Assembly (NCBI GenBank): GCA_016718565.1
Contig: JADKCZ010000003.1
Coordinates: forward strand, 186,001-250,000
Source of the DNA: Anaeromyxobacter sp.
Lineage (GTDB): Bacteria; Myxococcota; Myxococcia; Myxococcales; Anaeromyxobacteraceae
Direction: 5' to 3'
Length of the DNA: 64,000 nt
Shown in pieces: positions 28,384 to 35,173 of the stretch (positions are counted from its first letter, which is position 1; every line of letters starts with the position of its first letter). Both the position numbers and the translations under genes were made by a program. The notes beneath the pieces are model-generated. The model was not told the DNA's origin, did not search any database, and saw only the letters and a program-made list of their open reading frames with translations.

Positions 28384-28428
28384 GGGCCGGCCCATACTAC
28401 ACGGCGCGCGTCCCACGAACACGGCGCG

Positions 28429-28458
28429 TTGACCCCCCGGGCCGGCCGTGGCGACAAT
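28429..28458 (+). promoter_or_regulatory. Candidate sigma70-type promoter of the FHA gene, leaderless
   Basis: TTGACC (28429-28434) and GACAAT (28453-28458) are 18 bp apart. The ATG at 28465 lies seven bases after the -10 element, exactly where transcription should start, and there is no Shine-Dalgarno sequence. This predicts a leaderless message. Confidence 0.45.
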
Positions 28459-28464
28459 GGCGTC

Positions 28465-29406
28465 ATGTCGAAGCCGGTGAAGTGCGCGCGCTGCGGGCGG
28501 GAGAACGATCCCAGCTTCGCCTTCTGCCTCGACTGCGGCCAGCCGCTCAAGCCGGCCGCGCCGCCCCCGGGCCCGGCCGCGCCGGAGGCCTTCTGCACCG
28601 CCTGCGGCACGCGCCTCCAGGCTGGCTTCAAGTTCTGCGGCCACTGCGGCACGCCGGTGGCGCCCCGCCCCCCCACGCCGGCCCCCGCGCCCCCGGCCAC
28701 CGGGCGCGCCCGCCCCGCCACCGGGGGCGGCCTGGCCCCGGCCCGCCCGGCCGGCGAGCCGGCCGCGGCCGCGTCGGCCGCCCCGCGCCTGGCCACCGTG
28801 CGCCACGACGGCCTGCCCGGCGCCGTCTTCCCGCTGGACCGCGAGCAGACCTGGTGCGGCCGCGCCGAGGGGGAGATCCGGCTGGCCGACGACCCGGCCG
28901 TCTCGCCCCGCCACGCCCGCTTCACCCGGCGCGGCGCGGCGGTGGTGGTGGAGGACCTGGGCAGCGTCAACGGCACCTACCTGCGGCTCAAGGCGCCCCA
29001 CCGCCTGGGCGTGGGCGAGGAGCTGCGGCTGGGCCGGCAGCTCCTGCGGCTGGAGCCCGTGCCGCGCCCTGCGGCCGCCGACGAGCGGGGCGTGCGCCCC
29101 TGGGGCAGCCCCGACGGCGGGGCCACCCTGCGCCTCTCCCAGCTCCTCGACGGCGGCGGGCTGGGCGAGATCTTCCCGCTGCGGGACGGCGAGAACACCC
29201 TGGGGCGCGAGGCCGGCGACGTCACCTTCCCGGGCGACCGCTACGTGTCGGCGCGCCACGCCCGGCTCGACCTGGCCGACGGGGTGATCACCCTCACCGA
29301 CCTGGGCAGCTCCAACGGCACCTTCGTCCGGGTGGCCGGCGCCGTGGAGCTGGCCCCGGGCGACCAGCTGCTGCTGGGGACGCAGCTCCTCCGGCTCGAC
29401 GCCTGA
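28465..29406 (+). CDS. Zinc-ribbon protein with two FHA domains (second copy type)
   Basis: 313 residues. Two zinc ribbons (CARCGRENDPSFAFCLDCG and CTACGTRLQAGFKFCGHCG) precede a Pro/Ala linker and two FHA domains: about 105-185 with WCGRAEGEIRL, SPRHARF, LGSVNGTYL; and about 220-313 with TLGREAGDVTF, SARHARL and LGSSNGTFV. Both keep the GR, S/RxH and SxNGT residues that contact phosphothreonine. It is divergent from the zinc-ribbon kinase (82 bp apart) and probably reads its phosphorylation. ATG at 28465 is supported by the promoter position. Confidence 0.9.
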   Translation: MSKPVKCARCGRENDPSFAFCLDCGQPLKPAAPPPGPAAPEAFCTACGTRLQAGFKFCGHCGTPVAPRPPTPAPAPPATGRARPATGGGLAPARPAGEPAAAASAAPRLATVRHDGLPGAVFPLDREQTWCGRAEGEIRLADDPAVSPRHARFTRRGAAVVVEDLGSVNGTYLRLKAPHRLGVGEELRLGRQLLRLEPVPRPAAADERGVRPWGSPDGGATLRLSQLLDGGGLGEIFPLRDGENTLGREAGDVTFPGDRYVSARHARLDLADGVITLTDLGSSNGTFVRVAGAVELAPGDQLLLGTQLLRLDA

Positions 29407-29434
29407 GCGACGGCGCGCCGGCGCGCCGGCCCCA

Positions 29435-29484
29435 GGACGGCGAACGGCCGGATCCCGAAGGGACCCGGCCGCCTGGTGCCGTCC
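29435..29484. terminator. Bidirectional rho-independent-type hairpin
   Basis: Nested palindrome between two converging genes. The outer arms are GGACGGC (29435-29441) and GCCGTCC (29478-29484); the inner arms are GGCCGGATCCC (29446-29456) and GGGACCCGGCC (29460-29470), with a GAA (TTC on the minus strand) loop and a single mismatch. There is no long T run. It serves the FHA gene on one side and dksA on the other. Confidence 0.6.
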
Positions 29485-29506
29485 GACGCCTGGCCACGCC
29501 GGGCGA

Positions 29507-29869
29507 CTAGCCGAACGACTTCTCCTTCTGCTCCTGCTCTTCCTTGCAGCGGATGCACAGGGTGGTGACCGGGCGCGCCTCCAGGCGCTTCACCGAGATC
29601 TCCTCCTCGCACTTCTCGCAGACGCCGAAGTTGCCGGTCTCGACCCGCGCCAGGGCCTTGTCGATCTTGGCCAGCAGGAACTTCTCGCGGTCGCGCAGGC
29701 GGAAGATCATCGACTGCGTGTACTCGCTGGAGGCCTGGTCGATCTCGTCGGGCAGATCGTCCGTGTCGAAGCTGGCCTCCTCGGTCAGCGTCTTCTTGGC
29801 CGAGGCCAGCAGCTGGCGCTTCGACTCCTCGAGCATCGCCTTGAACTTCTTGAGATCCTTCTTGTTCAA
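29507..29869 (-). CDS. dksA: DksA/TraR-type RNA polymerase-binding regulator
   Basis: 120 residues. A coiled coil (about 5-75) with an acidic tip (DTDDLPDEIDQASSE) inserts into the RNA polymerase secondary channel, and a C4 zinc finger is formed by Cys84, Cys87, Cys105 and Cys108 (CEKC...CIRC). It acts with (p)ppGpp to reset transcription in starvation. The start codon is TTG at 29869, with GGAGG seven bases upstream. A well-formed promoter lies 50-80 bp upstream. The base composition is less extreme and the protein is Lys/Glu-rich, unlike its neighbours. Confidence 0.93.
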   Translation of the reverse strand: MNKKDLKKFKAMLEESKRQLLASAKKTLTEEASFDTDDLPDEIDQASSEYTQSMIFRLRDREKFLLAKIDKALARVETGNFGVCEKCEEEISVKRLEARPVTTLCIRCKEEQEQKEKSFG

Positions 29870-29919
29870 GCGACTTCCTCCGGCCCGTGGGCCCCCCTGG
29901 GCCGCGTGAAAGAGCCGAG

Positions 29920-29948
29920 ACCCTATTCGCCCGTCTTCGAGGTGTCAA
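29920..29948 (-). promoter_or_regulatory. Sigma70-type promoter of dksA
   Basis: On the minus strand the perfect -35 hexamer TTGACA (29948-29943) is 17 bp from TAGGGT (29925-29920). Transcription would begin about 29913, giving a leader of about 43 bases with GGAGG before the TTG start. It is back to back with the promoter of the diadenylate cyclase gene; the -35 boxes are 18 bp apart. Confidence 0.6.
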
Positions 29949-29966
29949 GGCGCTGCGCCGCGTCCT

Positions 29967-29995
29967 TTGACTCCCCCCGGGACCGGCCTGATACT
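29967..29995 (+). promoter_or_regulatory. Sigma70-type promoter of the diadenylate cyclase gene, leaderless
   Basis: TTGACT (29967-29972) and GATACT (29990-29995) are 17 bp apart. The ATG at 30002 is seven bases after the -10 element, so the start codon should be at or next to the transcription start. No ribosome-binding site precedes the ATG, which supports a leaderless message. Confidence 0.55.
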
Positions 29996-30001
29996 CGGCC
30001 C

Positions 30002-30886
30002 ATGTCGGAAGGGAAGTTCGACCGTGAGTTCCTCAAGTCCGCCCTGGCGCTGACCACCCGCCCCGAGGTGGACCGGCTCCTGCTGGTGTCGGACCAGCCG
30101 CTCTCGCCGAACGAGATCCGCGGCCGCCCCATCAAGAAGAAGCTGGTCTACGCGGTGACCAGCGAGGGGCTGGCGCACCAGCTCAAGTCGAGGAAGTACC
30201 ACGCGGTGGTGATCCCGCCGTACGACTACACGCGGGTGGAGAAGATCAAGGTGGCGGTGGTGGCGGCGCAGTCGGCCGGCCTGCTGCGCGACGGCGACAC
30301 CGTGCTGGCCTGCTGCGGCCCCGGCGACGACAAGGTTGCCGACACCATGATCAAGGTGACCATCGGCTCGGAGGACCCGGAGGAGAAGATCCGGGTGGAC
30401 ACCCTCGGCCTGCCCACTGGCTTCAGCACCCAGGTCATCGAGGGGCTCATCCACACCGCCATGGAGATCGGCGCCGAGGGCTACGAGGGGCACGCCATCG
30501 GCACCATCGTGGTGGTGGGCGACGCCACCAAGGTGATGGAGAAGAGCCGCCAGCTCATCCTCAACCCGTTCCAGGGCATGAGCGAGGCCGACCGCAACTC
30601 GATGGACCCGCCCATCCGCGAGGCGGTCAAGACCTTCTCGGCCCTCGACGGCGCCTTCGTCATCCGCGAGGACGGGGTGGTGCTGGCGGCCGGGCGCTAC
30701 CTGCTCAGCATGAGCCGGGACGTCAAGCTGCCCATGGGGCTGGGGGCGCGCCACTCGGCGGCCGCCTCCATGACCGCCGAGACCAAGGCGGTGGCCATCA
30801 CCGTCTCGCAGACCACCGGCACGGTGCGGGTCTTCCGCGAGGGCGAGATCGTCCTCGAGCTCCGCCAGCGCATCCGCCGCGTATGA
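30002..30886 (+). CDS. Diadenylate cyclase (c-di-AMP synthase), DacZ-like
   Basis: 294 residues. The C-terminal third is a DisA_N (DAC) domain with the two catalytic motifs DGA (Asp216-Ala218) and GARHSAA (248-254), which joins two ATP into cyclic di-AMP. The N-terminal half (LLRDGDTVLACCGPGDDKVADTMIKV) looks like the C-terminal domain of pyruvate kinase, the architecture of archaeal DacZ enzymes, not of DisA or CdaA; there is no DNA-binding HhH domain and no membrane helix. It is divergent from dksA. No c-di-AMP phosphodiesterase or receptor is adjacent, although the window holds a kdp region, and potassium transport is a classical c-di-AMP target. Confidence 0.85.
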   Translation: MSEGKFDREFLKSALALTTRPEVDRLLLVSDQPLSPNEIRGRPIKKKLVYAVTSEGLAHQLKSRKYHAVVIPPYDYTRVEKIKVAVVAAQSAGLLRDGDTVLACCGPGDDKVADTMIKVTIGSEDPEEKIRVDTLGLPTGFSTQVIEGLIHTAMEIGAEGYEGHAIGTIVVVGDATKVMEKSRQLILNPFQGMSEADRNSMDPPIREAVKTFSALDGAFVIREDGVVLAAGRYLLSMSRDVKLPMGLGARHSAAASMTAETKAVAITVSQTTGTVRVFREGEIVLELRQRIRRV

Positions 30887-30926
30887 GCCGCCGCCCCGCC
30901 GCCCGCCGCCGCGCCGGTGGCGCGTC

Positions 30927-32447
30927 GTGAGCGTCCGGCCCGGCTGGGCCAGCCGCCTCCCGCCGGCCCGCGCCGCCCTGCTGCTGGCGGCCGCCTCGCT
31001 CGGCCTGCACGTCCTCTACGCGGGCCTGATCGGGCTGTCGCCGCAGGAGGCCTACTACTGGTCCTGGTCGCGCCGGCTGGCCCTCTCCTACTTCGACCAC
31101 CCGCCGCTGGCGGCCTGGACCATCCGGCTGGCCACCGAGGTGGCCGGCGGCACGCCGCGCGCCATCCGCCTGGCCGCCACCCTGCACGCCGGGCTCTTCC
31201 TGCTGTTCCTCTTCCTGGCCGGGCGGCGGCTCTTCGGCTCCAGGGCCGCGCTGCTGGGGCTGGGCTTCGCCCTGCTGGCGCCCATCACCGCGCTCGGCCA
31301 GGTGATCATCACCCCCGACGCGCCGCTCCTCTCCGGGTGGGCCGCCGCGCTCTACTTCACCGTGCGGGCCATCGACGAGGAGCGCGGGCGCTGGCTGGTG
31401 CTGGCCGGCCTGGCGGCCGGCTGGGCCGCGCTCGGCAAGTACACCGGCTTCCTGCTGCTGCCGCAGATCTTCCTGGCGCTGCTGCTCGACCCGCGGGGCC
31501 GCCGGCTGCTGGCCACGCCGTGGCCCTGGCTGGGCGTGGCCGTCGCCGCCGCCACCTTCTCGCCGGTGCTGCTCTGGAACGCCGATCGCCAGTGGGTCTC
31601 CTTCCTGTTCCAGTCGGAGGGGCGCACCAGCACCTTCGCCCTGCGGCCGGTGCTGGTGGGGCGCTTCGTCGGGCTGCAGGCCCTGCTGGTCTCGCCGCTG
31701 CTCTGGGTGGCGGTCATGGTGGTGCCCTTCCTGGCGGCGCGCCGCTGGCGCGAGCCGTCCTACCGGGTGGCGGCGCTCTTCTCCCTGCCGCTGGTGCTGC
31801 TCATGCTGGGGCTCTCGCCGGTCCACTGGGTGAAGGGCAACTGGGGCGCGCCGGCCTACCCGGCCGCGCTGCTGGCCTTCGCGGCGCTGGCGCTGGAGCA
31901 CTGGCGGCGGCGCTGGGTGCGGGTCTTCACCTGGTCGGCAGGCGGGCTGGCGGCGCTGGCCACCGGCCTCTTCCACCTGGCCCCCTTCCCGGCCCTGCTG
32001 CCGGCCGCCACCGACCGGCTGCTGGCCCGCGACGAGAACACCGCCGGCTGGACCCAGCTGGCGGCGCGGGTCGAGGCCGAGCGGCGCGGGCCCGGCGGCG
32101 AGCGGCTGGTGGTGGGCTGCACCTACAAGCCGGCGGCCGAGCTCATGTACCACCTGCCCGGCCAGCCGCAGGCGCAGTCGTCCGGGATCTTCGGCGAGAA
32201 CGGGCTGCAGTTCGACGAGTGGCTCGACCCGGCGGCGCTGCGCGGCCGGGAGCTGCTGCTGGTGGTGGACCGCCGCGAGAAGGACGTGTGCGGCCGGCGC
32301 GTCGAGCTGTGCCGGCCGCTCGAGGCCCTGGCGCCCGAGGTGGTGCGCCGGCGCGAGGCCACCGTCACCACCTTCGACCTGTGGCGCTGCACCGTCCCGC
32401 CGGACGCGGCGATCCCGCTGGCGCGCTGGCGCCGGCCGACCCCCTGA
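30927..32447 (+). CDS. GT39/ArnT-like membrane glycosyltransferase
   Basis: 506 residues with about ten membrane helices. The first periplasmic loop contains SPQEAYYWSWSRRLALSYFDHPPL, the acidic-residue motif of the PMT_2/ArnT family (with DHPP). Such enzymes transfer a sugar from a polyprenyl-phosphate donor to lipids, proteins or glycans at the outer face of the inner membrane. The C-terminal 130 residues are soluble (CTYKPAAELMYHLPGQP...). The start is GTG at 30927, 40 bp after the diadenylate cyclase gene. The substrate is unknown. Confidence 0.88.
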   Translation: MSVRPGWASRLPPARAALLLAAASLGLHVLYAGLIGLSPQEAYYWSWSRRLALSYFDHPPLAAWTIRLATEVAGGTPRAIRLAATLHAGLFLLFLFLAGRRLFGSRAALLGLGFALLAPITALGQVIITPDAPLLSGWAAALYFTVRAIDEERGRWLVLAGLAAGWAALGKYTGFLLLPQIFLALLLDPRGRRLLATPWPWLGVAVAAATFSPVLLWNADRQWVSFLFQSEGRTSTFALRPVLVGRFVGLQALLVSPLLWVAVMVVPFLAARRWREPSYRVAALFSLPLVLLMLGLSPVHWVKGNWGAPAYPAALLAFAALALEHWRRRWVRVFTWSAGGLAALATGLFHLAPFPALLPAATDRLLARDENTAGWTQLAARVEAERRGPGGERLVVGCTYKPAAELMYHLPGQPQAQSSGIFGENGLQFDEWLDPAALRGRELLLVVDRREKDVCGRRVELCRPLEALAPEVVRRREATVTTFDLWRCTVPPDAAIPLARWRRPTP

Positions 32448-32456
32448 GCGGCGGGC

Positions 32457-33443
32457 TCAGCGGCGCGCCGCGCCCTGGCAGGCCTCCGCCAGCGGGCAGG
32501 CCTGGCAGCGCGCCGGGCTGCGCCGGGCCGGGCAGCCGCCGCTCATGCCGAGGTGGCAGAGGGCGAAGTCGAAGCGGACCGGGTCCTGGGGGTCGAGGCG
32601 GCGCAGCGAGCGGGTGATCTCCTCGGCGGTGCGCCAGGAGGCGTCGGCGCGGCGGGTCAGGCCCAGGCAGCGGGCCACCCGCATCACGTGGGTGTCCAGC
32701 GGCACGACCAGCGCCGACCGCGGCACGCCGCGCCAGGCGCCCAGGTCCACCGCGTCCGGGCCGCGCACCATCCAGCGCAGGTAGAGGTTCCAGCGCTTGG
32801 CGGCGCCTGGCCCGGCGGCGTCCGGCAGGAGGTGCCGCAGGCCGCGCTGGCCCCGGCCCGCCAGGAGCGCCGCCACCGGCGGCGCGCCGCGCAGCTCCTC
32901 GCCCAGGGAGGCCAGCGCCGGCCGCAGCGCCGGCGGGCCCCCGCCCGCGGCGGCGAAGAGGGCTGCGAAGCGGGCGCCCAGCGAGCCGTGCACCCGCCGC
33001 AGGTGGCCGATGGCGGCCAGCAGCGCCGCCAGGTCCGGCGGCTGGTTGAAGCGGTAGCGGAACCAGCCCAGCGCCCGCGGGTCCGGCGCCGCCGCGAAGG
33101 CCTCCACCGCGGCGGCCGGCGAGGGGCCGAGCTGGTCGAGCAGCCGGGTGAGGATGGGCTTGAAGAGGTCGGCCCGCCCGTAGGCCAGCGCCGCGGCCAG
33201 CAGGCCGGCCACCTCCTGGTCGTGGGGCGAGGCGTAGCGGCGCGGCAGCTCCACCGGATCGGCGGCCAGCCGGGCGGCGCGGTCCAGCGTGGCGTCGAGC
33301 CGGTCGAGGAGCGGCCGGAGCGCGGCGGCGCGGGCCGGCGTGAGCGGGGTGGGCAGGACGCGCCCCGGACGCGCGGCCACGCCACGCCCGGCGGGCCGGC
33401 CTCCCCCGCGGCGCGACCCTCCCCGCTGCCCGGCGCCGCCCAC
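32457..33443 (-). CDS. TIGR02757/DUF2400 family protein
   Basis: 328 residues. It matches the DUF2400 family: RYASPHDQEVAGLLAAALAYGRADLFKPIL, then KRWNLYLRWMVRGPDAVDLGAW, PLDTHVMRVARCLGLTRR, DFALCHLGMSGGCPARR and a cluster of cysteines (CPARRSPARCQACPLAEAC). The fold resembles HhH-GPD DNA glycosylases, and the Cys pattern resembles their iron-sulphur cluster loop, but function is unproven. GTG at 33443 has GAGG upstream and begins 8 bp after the moaB stop, so they share a transcript. Confidence 0.82.
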   Translation of the reverse strand: MGGAGQRGGSRRGGGRPAGRGVAARPGRVLPTPLTPARAAALRPLLDRLDATLDRAARLAADPVELPRRYASPHDQEVAGLLAAALAYGRADLFKPILTRLLDQLGPSPAAAVEAFAAAPDPRALGWFRYRFNQPPDLAALLAAIGHLRRVHGSLGARFAALFAAAGGGPPALRPALASLGEELRGAPPVAALLAGRGQRGLRHLLPDAAGPGAAKRWNLYLRWMVRGPDAVDLGAWRGVPRSALVVPLDTHVMRVARCLGLTRRADASWRTAEEITRSLRRLDPQDPVRFDFALCHLGMSGGCPARRSPARCQACPLAEACQGAARR

Positions 33444-33451
33444 GGTGCGCC

Positions 33452-33970
33452 TCAGCCGCGCGGCGGCCGGTCCTTGCGCAGCTCGCGCACCAGGTGGCCC
33501 AGCTCGGGACCGATGAGCCGCTCCCAGGCCAGCCGCACCGCCGGCAGGGAGCCCGGCACCGAGAAGACCACCCGCCCGTCCCAGGTGCCCGCCACGGCGC
33601 GGGACAGCATGGCGGCGCTGCCGATCTCGGCGAAGGAGAGCATCCGGAAGAGCTCGCCGAAGCCGTCCAGCCGCTTCTCCAGCCGGCCGGCCACCGCCTC
33701 GTAGGTGCGGTCCCGCCCGGCGATGCCGGTGCCGCCGTCCACCACCACCACCTCGGCGCCGGCCTCCGCGGCCGCGTCCAGCGCGGCGCCCAGGGCGGAC
33801 GGCTCGTCCCTGACCACCCGGTAGAAGGCCACCTCGTGACCCGCCGCCGCGGCCGCCTCGCGCAGGAAGCGGCCGCTCTCGTCCTCGGCCTCGCCGCGCG
33901 TGTCGGAGGCCGTGATGACTCCCAGGCGCACCCGCCGCGGCCCCTCCTGCCTGTGCTGGTGGTGTCCCAT
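33452..33970 (-). CDS. moaB: Molybdenum cofactor biosynthesis protein MoaB/Mog family
   Basis: 172 residues. Family motifs are GVITASDTR, VVVDGGTGIAGRDRTYEAV, a FGELFRMLSFAEIGSAAMLSRA block and VFSVPGSLPAVRLA. MoaB/MogA proteins adenylylate molybdopterin before metal insertion. The ATG lies one base after the stop of the PEGA lipoprotein gene. No other moa or moe gene is in the window. Confidence 0.92.
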   Translation of the reverse strand: MGHHQHRQEGPRRVRLGVITASDTRGEAEDESGRFLREAAAAAGHEVAFYRVVRDEPSALGAALDAAAEAGAEVVVVDGGTGIAGRDRTYEAVAGRLEKRLDGFGELFRMLSFAEIGSAAMLSRAVAGTWDGRVVFSVPGSLPAVRLAWERLIGPELGHLVRELRKDRPPRG

Positions 33971-33971
33971 C

Positions 33972-34619
33972 TCAGTTCCCCGAAGGCGAGCGCCTGGTCG
34001 GCACGTCGTAGGTGGTGCGCCCCTCGTCCAGCCGCCGCTCCACCGCGGCCGCGTCCGGGGCGTCCGGCACCAGCAGGAGGTAGCGCGCCCAGGCGGCGCG
34101 CGCCTCGCCGCGGCGGCCCAGCCCGGCCAGGGCGTCGCCCAGCGCCCGCTGCGCCAGCGGCAGGCGGGGGTCCAGCGCCGCGGCGCGGCCGGCGTAGTCG
34201 AGGGCGTCGGCGTGCCGCCCGGCCCGGGACAGCGCCACCGCCGCCTGCGCCAGCCCGGTGGGCTCGTCCAGGTCGAGCGCCCGGCCCGCGCCGAAGCCGT
34301 CCGGCGCCAGCACCAGGCCCACCCGCACGCCGTCCAGCGAGCCCGCCGGGAGGCGCCGCTCCAGCGGCTCGAACCCCTCGGCGCTGGCCACCAGCACGTG
34401 CTCGCCCGGCTCCGGCGCCTCGACGGCCCGGCTGCCGCGGCCCACCCCCACCCCGTCGAGCTCGAGCAGGGCCTGCCGCGGCAGCACCTCCACCAGCAGC
34501 TCCGGCGGGGCCACCGAGCGGAAGGGCTGCTTCTCGGCGGCGCAGGCGAGCAGGCCCAGCGCCAGGGCGAGGAGCGCCAGGGCGAAGGTGGCGGTGGTGC
34601 GGGGGATCGGGCGGCGCAT
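33972..34619 (-). CDS. PEGA-domain lipoprotein with TPR-like C-terminus
   Basis: 215 residues. The signal peptide ends in a lipobox (LGLLAC). A PEGA-like beta domain follows (VEVLPRQALLELDGVGVGRGS... EHVLVASAEGF), which usually stabilises surface or S-layer proteins; two TPR-like units (ALSRAGRHADALDYAGRAAAL, ALGDALAGLGRRGEARAAW) fill the C-terminus. It is first in a tight unit with moaB and the DUF2400 gene. ATG at 34619 is chosen by the signal peptide; the open frame upstream is only the hexanucleotide repeat. Confidence 0.85.
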   Translation of the reverse strand: MRRPIPRTTATFALALLALALGLLACAAEKQPFRSVAPPELLVEVLPRQALLELDGVGVGRGSRAVEAPEPGEHVLVASAEGFEPLERRLPAGSLDGVRVGLVLAPDGFGAGRALDLDEPTGLAQAAVALSRAGRHADALDYAGRAAALDPRLPLAQRALGDALAGLGRRGEARAAWARYLLLVPDAPDAAAVERRLDEGRTTYDVPTRRSPSGN

Positions 34620-34668
34620 GGAGGCGCAGACGGTACCCGGGGGGATGGGAGGGGACAAGGATCCGCTC

Positions 34669-34881
34669 GGGGTCGAGGTCGAGGCCGGGGCCGGGGTCGG
34701 GGTCGGGGTCGGGGTCGAGGTCGAGGTCGAGGTCGAGGTCGAGGTCGAGGTCGAGGTCGAGGTCGGGGTCGAGGTCGGGGTCGGGGTCGAGGTCGAGGCC
34801 GGGGCCGGGGCCGGGGTCGAGGTCGAGGTCGCGGTCGAGGTCGGGGTCGAGGTCGAGGTCGAGGTCGAGGTCGAGGTCGAG
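34669..34881. repeat. Intergenic hexanucleotide (GGTCGA/GGTCGG) tandem repeat
   Basis: About 213 bp, roughly 35 units, of GGTCGA with interspersed GGTCGG and GGCCGG. It starts 50 bp upstream of the PEGA lipoprotein start and ends directly at the palindromic element at 34882. The same type of hexamer fills the kinase stalk at 26903-27165. No gene is encoded here; the open frames seen are simple Glu-Val or Asp-Leu repeats. Confidence 0.9.
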
Positions 34882-35112
34882 CCCCTCACCCCGGCCCTCT
34901 CCCCGAAGGGGAGAGGGAGGGCACAACCCTGGGGTCGGGAGAGGGAGGGCACAACCCTGGGGTCGGGAGAGGGAGGGCACAACCCCGGGGAGGGAAGAGG
35001 GAGGGCACAACCCTGGGGTCGGGAGGGGGAGGGCACAACCCCGGGGTCGGGGCCGGCACGTTCTGCTCTCCCTCTCCCCCAGCCTGCTGGGGGAGAGGGC
35101 CGGGGTGAGGGG
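34882..35112. repeat. Palindromic repeat element, copy 1
   Basis: 231 bp. A perfect 23 bp inverted repeat bounds it: CCCCTCACCCCGGCCCTCTC... at 34882-34904 and its complement at 35090-35112. Inside each end is a hairpin: CCCTCTCCCC-GAA-GGGGAGAGGG at 34895-34917, and 14 bp arms around CT at 35070-35099. The centre is filled by a 28 bp tandem repeat. A second copy with another centre lies at 56883-57021. No coding capacity; it looks like a REP/MITE-type dispersed element. Confidence 0.8.
34921..35060. repeat. 28 bp tandem repeat, five copies
   Basis: GCACAACCC starts at 34921, 34949, 34977, 35005 and 35033, an exact 28 bp period. The unit is GCACAACCCTGGGGTCGGGA plus GAGGGAGG, with a few substitutions in copies three to five. 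There are no spacers, so it is not a CRISPR array. It lies inside palindromic element copy 1. Confidence 0.9.
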
Positions 35113-35135
35113 GCGCTGCGGCCAGCGCCGCGAAC

Positions 35136-35164
35136 TTGTCGCTCCCTGGGGCCGGGACTACGCT
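35136..35164 (+). promoter_or_regulatory. Candidate promoter of the AmpG-like gene
   Basis: TTGTCG (35136-35141) and TACGCT (35159-35164) are 17 bp apart, nine bases before the GTG at 35174. The predicted message has only a few leader bases. The match to consensus is weak; the location between the repeat element and the gene is suitable. Confidence 0.25.
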
Positions 35165-35173
35165 CCCCCGACC

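Noticed and set aside
34921..35060. A possible CRISPR array
   Set aside because: The 28 bp units are directly adjacent with no spacers, and no cas gene is present.
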